A stretch of DNA of 64,000 bases from Allium sativum (lineage: Eukaryota; Streptophyta; Magnoliopsida; Asparagales; Amaryllidaceae): assembly GCA_030737875.1 (NCBI GenBank), contig CM060912.1, positions 462,462,310-462,526,309 of the forward strand, written 5' to 3'. This document shows positions 37,031-49,269 of this stretch, piece by piece. The translations under genes and the position numbers were made by a program. Numbering within the stretch: position 1 is the first letter of the stretch; each line of letters begins with the position of its first letter. The notes under the pieces are model-generated. The model saw only the letters and a program-made list of their open reading frames with translations, made no database searches and was not told the origin of the DNA.

Positions 37031-37926
37031 AGCACTAGGACTGGTGCTGTCGTCAAAAGTTCCTTGATCTCCTAAAAAGAAATTTGAGCTTCCTTTGTCC
37101 ATATAAACTGCTTTCCTTTCATGCAATCAGTAACAGGAGCCATCACACTACTAAATTGTGGAATAAAACTTTGATAGAATGATGCAAAACCATGAAAGCT
37201 TCTGACTTCTGTTATAGTCTTAGGTCGAGGCCAATCTCTAATTGCAGCGACTTAATGTTGATCCACATGTATTCCTTCTTTGGACACAATGTACCCCAAG
37301 AACAGAACACTTTGCGTCATGAACACGCACTTCTTCGTTGCAGCATAGAATTGTTCTTGATGAAGAATTATCAACACAGCTTTCAAGTGTTGTATATGCT
37401 CCTCTATGCTAGCACTATAAATCAGAATATCATCAAAATATACCACAACAAACTTTCTAATGTATGGCCTGAAAATCTGATTCATCACTCTCATGAATGT
37501 ACTCGGTGCATTCGATAGACCAAATGGAATAACCAACTATTCATACAACCCCTCAAGTGTCTTAAATGCGGTCTTCCATTCATCCCCTGGTCTAATTCGA
37601 ATCTGGTGATAACCACTCTTCAAATCAGTCTACGAAAAGATAACAGATCCACTGATTTGGTCTAATAGATCATCAAGTCTCGACATAGGAAATATGTATC
37701 TGACAATGATTTTGTTGAAAGCTCTACTATCCGTACACAGTCTCCATGAACTATCTTTCTTTGGTACTAACAAGGTAGGAACAACACAAGGACTAAGGCT
37801 CTCTCGTATTCTCCCTTGTTCAATTAGCTCTTCAACTTGTATCCTCAGCTCTTCATGTTCCTTCGGACTCATTCGATAATGTGGCCTATGTGGCAATTTC
37901 AGGCTCTCTTTGTGATTCAAATCCAA
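37031..37926 (-). pseudogene. pol: Reverse transcriptase region of gypsy pol, broken
   Basis: Recognised from [59 protein letters not shown] and the catalytic box [12 protein letters not shown] (YFDD, a variant of the usual YVDD). In-frame stops occur at about 37630 (before the DLKSGYHQ block), about 37537 (where Trp is usual, TGG to TAG), about 37249 and about 37070. Length and order of motifs are those of a Ty3/gypsy RT. Inactive. Confidence 0.9.
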
Positions 37927-38470
37927 TCAACAAAAATACTTCATGACTCTCTTCTACTTCTTCAACAAATTCCTTCAAAGATAGTAGACTAGTTGAGTTC
38001 ACCTTCTTCTCTGCTTTAACGTCACTTTGCTCACGCTTCTTAGGAACTAAAGTGATTTTAGTACCTTCAAACATGAAACTATAGCTGTTGATTCGATCAT
38101 CGTGTTGAACTGATCGATCATACTGCCATGGTCTACCCAAGAGCAAATGACATACGTCCATGTTAACCACATCGCACCAACCATCGTCTTTGTACTTCAA
38201 GCCAATGGAAAGTGACACATATGCTCTTTTTCCCATGGTGAATTCTCCTCCTTTCTTCAACCAAGCAAGCTAATATGGTTTAGGATGTTTCTTAGTCTTT
38301 AATCCCAACTTCTTAACAGCTTCTTCAGAAATCATGTTATCACAACTACCTGCATCAATAACAAAACGACAAACCTTTCCAAGAATAGTACAAGTAGGTT
38401 GGGAAATATTGCTTCGCAACCAACTTGTCTCTTCTACATGCTTTGGAGTTAAACATGATCTTCTCATCAT
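37886..38470 (-). pseudogene. pol: Protease and linker region of gypsy pol, broken
   Basis: Aspartic protease that would cut the polyprotein. The active-site loop reads FVIDAGSCDNMIS, D-A-G where D-S-G or D-T-G is usual; Ala in place of Ser/Thr would weaken activity. It is followed by EEAVKKLGLKTKKHPKPY, a stop at 38270, then GWCDVVNMDVCHLLLGRPWQ and a Lys/Glu-rich linker leading to RT. Confidence 0.85.
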
Positions 38471-38589
38471 TAAACTGCTCCCTTCGTCTCCCTACTCTAT
38501 CTCTTCTACCTCATTTTCAACAGCATCGTCAAATTTAGGTGGAAGAGAATAATCCACTTCAGCTTCTACATCCTCATCTATTATTGTTC

Positions 38590-39406
38590 TCTTCTTTAGC
38601 TTTGGACATTCATTTCTCTTATGGCCCACCTCTTGGCAACTAAAGCACTTGACATTTTAATTGACTTTCGTCTTAGCAACTTCATTGGCAAATGGTTTAG
38701 TCACTGGCCTGGAAACATTAGCACTGCTACTAACACTCTTGTTTTGAATGTTGGAACTAGTGAATACTCCTCCTCCTTGTCTCCCTTGCTTCTCCCAAGC
38801 TAGAACTTTCTGGTGAGCTTGAGCAACAGACATTGGATGGAACATATTCACCATGTCTTGAATCTGTGTTCTCAATCCTCCAACATATCTAGCAGTCAAC
38901 TATTCCTCTGTTTCCATGATATCATTCCTTGCAATCAATTGATAGAATTCATCGGTATAATCACTCATGGACTTCGTCCCTAGTCTCAAGTTCTGCAAAC
39001 ATTGATACATAAGTGACTGATAATTGTGAGGTAAGAACGTAGCTCTCCTCATCTTTATCATCTTTTCCCATATGACAACCTTCGGCTTTCCCAGTCTTTC
39101 ACGAGTTAGCTTAGTTTGCTGCCACCAGGCAATAACTCTTCCTCCCAAACGAGTAGCAACTAGCTGAACTCTTCGATTTTCAGGCACATTCTTGAACTCC
39201 AGAATTTCCTCTACATTTGACAACCAATCTAGGAATTCTTCTGCAGACATTCTTCCTTTGAATTCGGGGATTTCTGTCTTCGTTCCGGATTCCCAATTAT
39301 GATTATTCTCTTGTTGACGATATGGATCTCGATCTCGGCCTTCATAGTAAGAATGACTACTTCCATCATCTTGAAGATCTGGTGTATGACGATGTTGATC
39401 ATGAAA
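38590..39406 (-). pseudogene. gag: Gag of the gypsy element, main part
   Basis: Gag builds the particle. The retrotransposon Gag domain is read from FKGRMSAEEFLDWLSNVEEI to YTDEFYQLIARNDI (39265-38905), with the usual WW in RVIAWWQQTKL. A stop at 38900 is followed in frame by YVGGLRTQIQDMVNMF. After another stop near 38654 comes a CCHC zinc knuckle CFSCQEVGHKRNEC (38606-38647). The N-terminus is separated by the nested element and continues at 48458. Confidence 0.88.
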
Positions 39407-40997
39407 TGTAACAATCCGAATTCCAACAAACTGATTTTTTTTCAGAATTCCTATCTATCGAAACTCGGATTGTTTTGCTCTGGTATCCTGTAGAGAAGAA
39501 AGAGACATAAAACATGTCAGAGCTCAGAAATTATCTCACAGCTGAATGGATAAAATATTATATAATTAAAACATAGCCTTACCGTATTAATAATACTGCC
39601 TAACCAGTATCCAAAACTATCATGTCTCTGCTGCAAATCAAACCTGCGAGTATGTTATGAGGAGGGGGTCAGGACACAAGTTCTGGTGACTGGATTTAAA
39701 TTGTACACTATGGATAACACTACATATACCGTTTAATCATATTTTCTTATTTATTAGGTTACTGGGGTTAACAGCACGCAAGGCTTACACACACGTCACA
39801 CCCATTTACTTCCTGGTGGATTAACCTAATACACTATATATGTAACTACCCCCATTATTAAGGTACACCCTATGGTACCCCACTCGCACGGTCTTCACCA
39901 TAACACCATCGAAATATACGCAGTCCCTCATCCTATGTCGTAGTGACGTACGGATAACAATATTACGTTCCACATATATCTGTCATTACTACGCCACATA
40001 AACGTACGAACGGCCACCCTTATTCAAATCAGAATTCATACCAGAGTAATGCCCTCAAGTCTACGATACACCACCCAGAGCCGATATGCATGTATCTAGA
40101 TTGTCCACCATACATATCTTCAATTGTAGCTCGATGCCTCAACCGCACATCCTCTAATGTGCACCGAGTTCTATGGCAGGGCGATACAAAAAACATAGAA
40201 CTCGGTTGGGAGCTTTTCCATATATGTACAGGCCCGTCTTTAAAGAGCCTTATACAGATATACATAGGTTCTGTTTTCACGGTGGCTATGTCCTCATCCC
40301 GGCCCCTCCCTCAACTAGTAAAGACTACAAGAGCTAAACGACTGCCCCTAAAGAAAACAATCTAAACATACATTTGGCGTCTTCCCTCAACCACCGTACC
40401 CCGATAGTGAAAGGTGAATGGTCTATTGGTTTTAGTTCTAGTCTTTTCGCATCCCACTGGCTGCTAATGACGAGTATCCGATGATCTACAATCCTTGTTG
40501 GTCATGACCCTTCGCCTCCCCATTGAGGCAACCGCTGAATCACCCTGGTGTCATCGCGTCACAACATTCTGACTACATAGCTATTCTGCAGTCAAGGCTC
40601 ACCCACCTAGTAGTTATCCACAAACCCAACCTCTGCACGCATAGCCTAAAACATCTTCCACCGCATAAAGGATTTCTAGGAGCACCTTACGTATCTTAGG
40701 AAGCTGCGTGCTTGCTTCCCCTTCCAATCCTCCGGAGCCGACAAAATAATCAAATGAATGTGCGCTCCCCTCGTACCTTATAACACCACGATGATCTACC
40801 CCGCTGGGTTGTTCACCCTCAAACGTGCGGACTGGTCCAAGCGCCTTACTTTAATATGTTGTTAAACCCTATGTGTAAACATTATTTTACGCGCTTTCCT
40901 TATCTCAACAGGTTTCCATCTAACTTGGTTATTCCCATTCATATTGAATTCTTAATCAAGTTACCAAGTTCCTCTTGCTTATTAATTTTAGTTATAT

Positions 40998-41628
40998 AAC
41001 TTAACCCATTTAAGTTTATTAATAAGCCCACAACATGTTATTCTCTAGATTGTGGTCCAGGGTCTGTAATCCACAACCCTTTCTTTATTCTGGTTTGATT
41101 TCATCATTACAATAACATGTTCTACATAATATGTAATTAAGTATATCTCAATTCACATATTTTCTCTTAACATGTCAGTCGTTATTTATGATTAAATATA
41201 ACTTATTTCATAAGTTTTCCTCATTCTTTCTCATTTAATCATAATTCCATTTTACACCGTTACTACAACTTATCGTTGTTTACTTATTAACTTAGTTCTC
41301 TTAACTAAGGCCTAATAATAAGTTTCTCTACCCATTTATTATAACCTATGTTATAATTTTCTCTTATTCCTAGGACAAGTCTAAACATGTTATTCTTATC
41401 AACGGGTTCCAGAATTCCAAGTTTACAGTTTACTTAACTTATAATTAAGTACAACTTCTTGTATTTCATATATTTCCCCCTTTTTCTCAAATGGTTTCCG
41501 GCTTTCCCCCATTTACCGATTACTTAATTTACAATTAAGTGTCCCTTATCTCATTTTACCAGTTATCTAATTTCCTTATTGGTTTATTATAACCTTAGTT
41601 ATAACCTTCACTTGTCCCTAAGACAAGT
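40998..41628. repeat. Chain of perfect hairpins in the LTR
   Basis: AACTTAA/cccat/TTAAGTT (40998-41016), AACTTAT/ttc/ATAAGTT (41200-41216), CTTAGTT/ctctt/AACTAAG (41291-41309) inside an outer ACTTATTA and TAATAAGT (41282-41323), ATTATAAC/ctat/GTTATAAT (41338-41357), TACTTAA/cttataa/TTAAGTA (41431-41451), ACTTAATT/tac/AATTAAGT (41522-41540), TTATAAC/ctta/GTTATAA (41587-41604), ACTTGTC/cctaa/GACAAGT (41610-41628). The other LTR repeats the chain at about 45970-46600. Confidence 0.85.
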
Positions 41629-42044
41629 CTACCAATTATACAACATTTTCATTTTTATAATGGGTGATTATCATTCCCCTTTTAAACCATTTACTGTTGT
41701 AAACAATTATTTTTCATTTACCGTAATATATATTACTTATTATATTTAAGGAAAATACTTTATGCACCTTATCAGTTTGATAGAAGGAATCAGTGAATTA
41801 TTTTCGCAACGTATTCCGATCTAAATCTGTAGTAGCAAGTAATTTCTTTACTTTTCTTACTTTATTTACTGCGGGTTACTTGCAACAACGTTCTCAAAAA
41901 TAGGTCATTTAGGGGAATACACCACTTTTCCTTCGCATCACACTAACTCAGTTCATTACATCGCTTCTGTTCTTAGTTTCTGAGTTAGACATTTAGTTAC
42001 CGTTATAGCCATTTATTCATATCTTGTTATATATATAAGCACTA

Positions 42045-42262
42045 GACCTCTCACATTAAACCTACACTCGTGGACGTTGGATTTGCCGGGCGGGTCCGGG
42101 CAGACTTCTACCATAAGTTGACTTAACCTCGTCTCTTAGCACCATTACATGTTTTTAATTTTTGCACTTAAACCCCTCACATTAAATTTACCACTTGTGA
42201 ATGTTGGATATGCCGGGCGGTTCCGGGCAGACTTCTATCACAAGTGAAATCTAACCTCATGC
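42045..42262 (-). repeat. GC-rich structured module, two units, 3' LTR copy
   Basis: Unit A about 42045-42136 (cgggtccggg) and unit B about 42172-42262 (cggttccggg). On the minus strand, the sense of the element, they read GAGGTTA, AGAAGTCTGCCCGGA, CCCGGC, TAATGTGAG, as in the solo LTR at 28062. In unit B the outer stem is CACTTGTGA with TCACAAGTG. Confidence 0.85.
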
Positions 42263-43081
42263 CTAAGAGCGGTTTAATTCCTTATTCAGCGTAAACCTTC
42301 TATACAGTCTAGGCATGTTTATTTCTTCCATTTATCTATTATAATTTATAATTCACATGTAATTGTATCATGCCTATTATAATTCTTCACATATAATCAA
42401 TTCCTTCCTAATATGTAATTGATTAATCAGATAATTGTTTAAATAACATAAACCAATATGTACCTTTCTCAATTCCTACAGTTAATGGCTTGGGCACACA
42501 ATTTACACAAATTGACATGAAATTTAAGTAACGGTAATTACTATACAAGATTTGACAAGTTCATATCCTAACAAATTAATATTTATCATATTAATTATTC
42601 CTACTTCGTACCCATCACTTTAGGCATTATTAACATAGGTTACATTTCTTAACATATTGCATTTCAGTTATACATAAAGGGGAATGGTAAACGATAACAT
42701 ATTCTTATCTAAATAGTATAGCTTAAATCCACTCACCTTTTATGCTTTCCCCAATTCTGGATCTGATCCAATTTTAGCACTCATGGTTTTTCCCCTTTAA
42801 TTTGATTTGAACCTAACAACCGTGGATTGATTATTTTCGTAAAGAGAAGGGAAAGAAAGAGTAAGAATTTAAATGGGTTGGATCTAGAATTTTAGCTTGC
42901 TTTTCATGATTCTGAACAACCTTTTTATTAATGTCGATTCTCTCTTCCAGATCTTGAATTTTAAAAATTTCTTATTAATAATCTAAATTTTCTGAATGTA
43001 TTTGAAGAGAGAGAGAGGGAGTAATGGCAGAGCTTCAGTGTAGCCTCCGAATTATGAGGTTTAGGGTTAGGTCTAAGGTCT

Positions 43082-43089
43082 TATTTATA
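43082..43089 (-). promoter_or_regulatory. TATA box of the nested element, 3' LTR copy
   Basis: TATAAATA on the minus strand, about 400 bp into the LTR. The same box is at 48058-48065 in the 5' LTR. Confidence 0.7.
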
Positions 43090-43491
43090 GGTGTATTAGA
43101 GAAACCAGGACCCTTAAATTTGACCAAAAACCATCAGAAACGTCCAGATCGAAGAAAACCCTAATCTGCCAAAATATGTCGCGGGGGAGGGGGGAGGGTC
43201 GACTTCCCTACATGTGGGTCGACCCACCTTCATGTGGATCAACCCCCCTTAAAGGGGTCGACCCCCGTGGGTCCGTAGGATGAAAATTGATCTGGGATGT
43301 TCCCTGTTTTCTCTGACAACTTCTGCAGCCCGTAACTTCTTCATACGATGTCCGTTTTACGCAAACTCGGAGTCTATCTAAACCAGAATTCCGAGACGAA
43401 CGCAATGGTACAATCCATTTTACTTAATTCTGAATACTTAATTAAGTTATTCTTATTTTATTTTCTTTAGTTAAAATTGCGGGGTGTTACA

Positions 43492-45613
43492 TTCTCCCAC
43501 CCTTAGGAAATTTCGTCCTCGAAATTTGATAAGGGTAAAATCAATTAACCCCTCGCATAATATACATCCATCATGTGTGCATCCAATTTTTGCAAACATC
43601 GTGCACTTGTGAAAAGTGAAATACAACATAATAATACATGTATGCATAAGCAGTACCTCCTATGTGTATGCAAATTTCTCAAAAATCTTTTCAAAATATG
43701 ATGCTCACATCCTAAATATACTGGCAGTTCTACATGAATGCAATATTTCGAAAATCAAAAAGCTTTTTCGTCCAAATTTTCCCACACTCTTACTGAGTAG
43801 GAGCGTAGTTCATCCAATTGTTGCATCCATAATCCTACCAACCAACTTTATTTTTCGAATTTCAGAAAAATCTAATTTTATAAATTCGATTTCTTATGTT
43901 ACAAAAAGGGAAAACTTCGCATCTTCCATTTTCAACCTTTTTCTAACCGTACTTGGATTTTATGTTATTTATAATGATTCCTTATTTTCCCTATCCAAGC
44001 ACAGCCCACATAAAAAATTTCCTTTTGTTATTGGTTTTCTTTTTCATCTGGTCTTGGAAGTTTTTATCTTTAACCATATTTTCTCATAACTTATCATGTT
44101 TGTTGCTTTACTGAATTTGTTGTTTCCTTTTTAGTTGTACCTTTTGTCTTTTCTGAGCTTATTTAATTATCTGATCTTAGTTTGAATTTAAATAAGATTC
44201 TAGTCTTTCAACTAAAAAAGGAGAATAGACACCCTACACATCTACTACTAAGGGCCAAGAATATCGGGACTATGTCCCCTTCAGATAGAAAAGTCCAAAC
44301 TATGGGATCTACGACAGGTTTAGGTGTTACCTTAACTACCCAACAAGAACAAAATAATGGGACGATCCTAACAGAAATGCAGTAACGGTTTTTACCCCTA
44401 ACATGAAAATTAGCAACAGGATCTAAACACTTACTTGAACTTTTTACTATCCAGTAGTCACTACTAGTCCTAGCTGTGTACCAACAATTATTTTAAGCAA
44501 AACCTAGCCTTTTCAATGCTTACGCATTCTATGGGAACTTACCATTATTCCAAAATAATTCTTGCTATTTACTTCATAGCCTCAAAACCTTTCCCGTCTT
44601 CCTTAGGTACTAATCCTTACCTACTCCATACTTTTAAAACACAGTTTGGCCTTTTCATTTAAACTTTCTTCCAAAAATTTAAAAGTGTCCAAAACTTTAT
44701 TTTTCTCATGAAAACTTTCTCTTGCCAAACCGTAAAAACAAGTCATCTTAAAAAAATGTAAATAATTTTTTTCAAATCACAAAACTAGAGTAGATACAGA
44801 CAACTATTTTCTCAATTAGGTTTATGACTTTTCCTATAAGGTCGGTTTAGTCTCTTAATACAAGGTGCAAATATCCTCTCTATTCTTAATTTCTACAACT
44901 TATTTTGTCCACCCAACAAAAATTATCTTATTAAAATAATTTATCAAAAAGGGTTGTCATAAGAATAGAGATTTCAAATCTTTCTTAATTAAAAATTCTA
45001 GTATGAAATGTAATAAGAAAAACTAGCAAGCTATACATGCTCTATAATATGCACCCTTTTACTGAGACAATTTTACTTTAAAACACAATATGTGTACTTC
45101 TTTATATATTTTAAAATTATAACTTTTAAGATTAAAACTTGAAAACATCACAAACCATTTTCCCTAAACTTTTACAATTTCAAGTTCTTAAAAGTTAACA
45201 ATGGGGTTAGACTCAAAGCGGGCTTACAATTTTTCTAGCCTTTCCTAGACACTCCCTAAGGTAAATTCTCTCAATATATATTCCTAATCCATTTTTCTCT
45301 TTTTAACCTTTTCCAATCTATAAGGTTTTCAAGCCCACTAACCCAAAATACTACTCATATGGGATTCACCTTCCTTCCGTACAAAATACATTGTACGCTT
45401 TCCACCCAAATTACGTAAGGGTCTCAGATTTCCATATTCCTTTCTTTGGTGTATAAAACAAACATCCCATTTCTTACCATATTATACTCTTTCTATTTAG
45501 AGGGTTCCTATATATATCTAGGTATATATATAATATATTTATATTTTTAAAAATACAAATACGTTCACTCATTATTTACACATGAATCCTAAACCTAAGC
45601 TATGATACTAGAT
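43492..45613 (-). mobile_element. Non-coding interior of the nested element
   Basis: About 2.1 kb, AT-rich, without gag or pol motifs on the minus strand. A degenerate primer site (minus strand TAGTATCATAGC, plus-strand gctatgatacta at about 45599-45610) lies next to the 5' LTR. A plus-strand frame at 43616-44089 is antisense to the element, AT-rich and like no family I know. Confidence 0.7.
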
Positions 45614-48457
45614 ATAACAACCCCAATGGAGACAGCTACATTCCGCCGTGGCATTACACTGATACCCCAGTTCCTTGTTTTATAGCCAGCTTCTCGACTG
45701 TCCAGGCCCTCTTGCCTAACCAATCCCCTTTGGAACGTGTAGGGGTAAGAGTCTCCCGCTCGCCACTAAGCCAAGAGCGAGAACCCCCTATCACGCTGTC
45801 TCAGATCCAAGCACCTTACTTTAATATGTTGTTAGACCCTATGTCTAAACATTCTTTTACGCGCTTGCCTTACCTCATCAGGTTTCCATCTAACTTGGTT
45901 ATTCCTATTCATATTGAATTCTTAATCAAGTTACCAAGTTCCTCTTGCTTATTAATTTCAGTTATATAACTTAACCCATTTAAGTTTATTAATAGACCCA
46001 CAACATGTTATTCTTTAGATTATGGTCTAGGGTCTGTAATCCACAATCCTTTCTTTATTCTGGTTTGATTTCATCATTACAATAACATGTTCTACTTAAT
46101 AAGTAATTAAGTATATCTCAATTCACACGTTTTCTGTTAACAAGTCAGTCATTATTTATGACTAAATATAACTTATTTCATAAGTTTTCCTCATTCTTTC
46201 TCATTTAATCATAATTCATTTTACACCGTTACTACAACTTATAATTGTTTACTTACTAACTTAGTTGTCTTAACTAAGGCCCATTAATAAGTTTCTCTAC
46301 CCATTTATTATAACCTATGTTATAATTTCCTCTTGTCCCTATGACAAGTCTAAACATGTTATTCTTATCAACGGATTCCAGACTTCCAAGTTTAAAGATT
46401 ACTTAATTTATAAATAAGTACAACTTCTTATATTTCATATATTTTCCCCCTTTTTTCAACTGGTTTCCGGCTTTCCCCATTTACTGATTACTTAATTTAC
46501 AATTAAGTGTCCCTTATCTCATTTCATCAGTTATCCAATTTCCTTATTAGTTTATTATAACCTTAGTTATAATCTTCACTTGTCCCTAGGACAAGTCTAC
46601 CAACTACAAAACATTTTCATTTTTATAAAGGTGATTATTATTCCCCTTTTAAACCATTTACTGTTGTAAACCATTATTGTTCATTTACTGCAATATATAT
46701 TCCGTATTATATTTAAGGAAAAATACTTCATGCACCTTATCAGTTTGATAGAAGGAATCAGTGAATTATTTTCATAATGTATTCCCATCTAAATCTATGG
46801 TAGCAAGTAATTTCTTTACTTTTCTTACTTTATTTACTGTGGCTTACTTCCAACAATGTTCTCAGAAATAGGTCATTTAGAGAAATACTTCACTTTTCCT
46901 TCGCATCACACTAACTCGGTTCATTACATCGCTTCTGTTCTTAGTTTCTGAGTTATACATTTAATTACCATTATTTCCATCTATTCATATCTTGTTATAT
47001 ACATACATACATATATATAAGCACTAGAACTCTCACATTTACCCTACACTCGTGGATGCTGGATTTGCCGAGCGGGTCCGGGCAGTCTTCTACCACAAGT
47101 TGACTTAACCTCGTGTCTTAGCACCATTAAATGTTTTTAATTTTTGCACTTAGACCCCTCACATTAGATTTACCACTTGTTAATGTTGGATATGCCGGGC
47201 GGTTCCGGACAGGCTTCTATCACAAGTGAAATCTAACCTCGTGCCTAAGAGCGGTTAAATTTCTTATTCAGTGTAAACCTTCTATATAGTCTAGGCATGT
47301 TTATTTCTTCCAATTATCCATTATAATTTATAATTCACATGTAATCGTATCACACCTATTATAATTCTTCACATATAATCAATTCCTTCCTAACATGTAA
47401 TTAATTAATCAGATAATTGTTTAAATCTAATAAACCAATATGTACCTTCCTCAATTCTTACAGTTAATGGCCTGGATACACAATTTACCCAAGTTGACAT
47501 GAAATTTAGGTAACGGTAATTACTATACAAGATTTGACAAGTTCATATCCCAATAAATTAATATTTTGCATATTAATTATTCTTACTTCGTACCCATCAC
47601 TTTAGGTATTATTAACATATTTTTCATTTCTTAACATATTACATTTACATACTGAAGATGGTAAACGATAACATATTCTTATCTAAACTGTATAGCTTAA
47701 ATCCACTCACCTTTTATGCTTTCCCCAATTCTGGAACTAATCCAATTTTAGCGTCCATGGTTTTTCTCCTTTTGTTTGATTTGAAACCTAATAATCGTGG
47801 ATTGATTATTTTCTTTACAAGAGAAGGGAAAGAAAGAGTAAGAATTTGAATGGATTGGATCTAGAATTTTACCTTGCTTTTCATGATTTTGAACAATCTT
47901 TTTAATAATGTCGATTCTCTCTTCTAGATCTTAAATTTTAAAATCTTCTTATTAATAATCTAAATTTTCTGAATATATTTGAAGAGAGAGAGAGGGAGTA
48001 GTGGCAGAGCTTCAGCATAGCCTCCGATTTGTAGGTTTAGGGTTAGGTCTAAGGTCTTATTTATAGGTGTATCAGAGCAACTAGGACCCTCAGATTTGAC
48101 CAAAAACCATCAAAACCGTCCAGATTGAAGAAAACACTAATATGCCAAAATCTGCCGCAGGGGGGTCGATCCCCCTTCATGTGGGTCGACCCACCTCCAT
48201 GTAGGTCAACCCCCCTTGAAGGGGTCGACCCACGTGGGTCCGGAGGCCGAAAATTAATCTAGACTGCTTCCTGTTTTCTCTGACAACTTCTGCAGCCCAT
48301 AACTTCTTCATGCGATGTCCGTTTTACGCAAACTCGGAGTCTATCTGATCCAGAATTCCGAGATTAACGCAACGTACAATCCATTTTACTTAGTTCTGAA
48401 TATTTAATTAAGTTATTCTTATTTTATTATCTTTAGTTAAAAATGCGGGGTGTTACA
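45614..48457 (-). repeat. 5' LTR of the nested element (about 2844 bp)
   Basis: Starts at the primer-site side with tataacaacccc and ends GGTGTTACA. From 45806 it follows the 3' LTR (40836 onward), including the hairpin chain, the GC-rich module (47028-47246) and the TATA box. Its first about 190 bp differ completely from the other LTR. Confidence 0.8.
47028..47246 (-). repeat. GC-rich structured module, two units, 5' LTR copy
   Basis: Unit A about 47028-47119 and unit B about 47152-47246, matching 42045-42262. In unit A the outer stem reads, on the minus strand, ACTTGTGG with CCACGAGT (one G-T pair). Confidence 0.82.
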
Positions 48458-48771
48458 TGAACATCCCCATGTCTTTCATTTCTTCGGGATGGTTCGCGAG
48501 GAAAATCATTGTGATCTCTTCTCTCTCTATCCAATGGTGGTGATCTTCTTCATCTCTCCGAATTTGATGGTGAAATTCGATGTCCACCATGATTTGAATC
48601 AGGCGATACTCTTCTTCTAGCTTGATTCATGTCTAACATAAGCCTCTCTAATCTTCCAATTCCTTCATCAAATTTGTCATTAATTATCCTCTCCATTTTT
48701 TCGGCTTCTTCTCTCCGATACATCTCTTCCAAATTTTGATGAAGATTAGCACATCTTGGAGGCATGATCAA
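48458..48771 (-). pseudogene. gag: Gag N-terminus of the gypsy element, cut off by the nested insertion
   Basis: Starts MIMPPRCANLHQNLEEMYRR (Met at 48771, with a second Met two codons later), then an acidic helical stretch RIINDKFDEGIGRLERLMLD and an Arg/Ser-rich segment. A stop occurs at 48550, after which the same frame continues RRSPPLDRERRDHNDF up to the insertion at 48457. The protein resumes at 39406 on the other side of the nested element. Confidence 0.8.
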
Positions 48772-49254
48772 TTCTTTATCAAAAAAATGCTAAAACTTCA
48801 AATCCGAACAAACTCTCGCATCCCAAAAGCAATGGAACGGTCCAAAAGCTTGGATTGACGATCTCGGGATGACGGTCCACCTAGTGATAGTGGCGGACGG
48901 AAAATGCCAGTGACGACAGTGATTTATGGATGTGGAGAACGGTCTGGTGATGATCGTCTAAATGAGGATGGCGGTCCAATTGAGGGTGAAGATCCAAATG
49001 AGGGTGGCAATCTGACTAGTGGTGGCGGAATGAATGGTGATCTGGCAATCTAGAAGTGGCAGTCTTGTGAGATGATGAGGATGATAATGGCGGTCCAAAT
49101 GAAGGTGACGATGGTCAGAAATGGAATGGTGATGATGGTGATACAAACCCGAATAGTTTTAGGCAATCCAACCAAATGATGGCGATCTAGCATTGGCGAT
49201 CCAACCAAAATGGCGATCAAGGCTCCAACAATCCAACCAAGAGATGGAAATCTA
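48772..49254 (-). other. Leader of the gypsy element with degenerate GGCGGTCC repeats
   Basis: Between primer site and gag. It holds many loose copies of phrases such as atggcggtccaaatgaggg and ggcgatccaaccaaaatg (48840-49235), with a period of roughly 20-25 bp. No other gene is seen. Confidence 0.6.
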
Positions 49255-49266
49255 GCTCCAATACCA
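49255..49266 (-). other. Primer-binding site of the gypsy element
   Basis: TGGTATTGGAGC on the minus strand, matching the initiator-tRNA-Met site TGGTATCAGAGC at 10 of 12 positions, three bases from the LTR. Confidence 0.75.
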
Positions 49267-49269
49267 AAC

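Larger units (their letters stand above)
39407..43491 (-). repeat. 3' LTR of the nested element (4085 bp)
   Basis: From 40836 to 43491 it matches 45806-48457 closely. The first 1.4 kb (39407-40836) has no match in the other LTR. It contains hairpin chains (40998-41628), the GC-rich structured module (42045-42262), a TATA box at 43082-43089 and dyads of GGGGTCGACCC type near 43210-43265. Confidence 0.85.
39407..48457 (-). mobile_element. Long-LTR non-coding retroelement nested in gypsy gag
   Basis: Ends TGTAAC (39407) and GTTACA (48457). Flanks tgaaa (39402-39406) and tgaac (48458-48462) give a duplication TGAA with one unmatched base, or exact ATGAA if the boundary is moved one base. The LTRs are 39407-43491 and about 45614-48457, and the interior 43492-45613 encodes nothing recognisable. 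A Tekay-like signature adjoins the 3' LTR: the minus strand reads ATTTCGAGGACGAAATTTCC, then a polypurine tract CCTAAGGGTGGGAG (43494-43507), then TGTAACACCCCG. It is therefore LARD-like, in minus orientation. Confidence 0.88.

Noticed and set aside
39475..39490. gctctggtatcc, like a primer-binding-site complement, inside the 3' LTR of the nested element
   Set aside because: It is inside an LTR, not at an LTR edge, and the proper primer-site position next to 45614 has its own degenerate site.
43616..44089. 157-codon frame on the plus strand in the nested element interior
   Set aside because: Antisense to the element, AT-rich, no recognisable domain.
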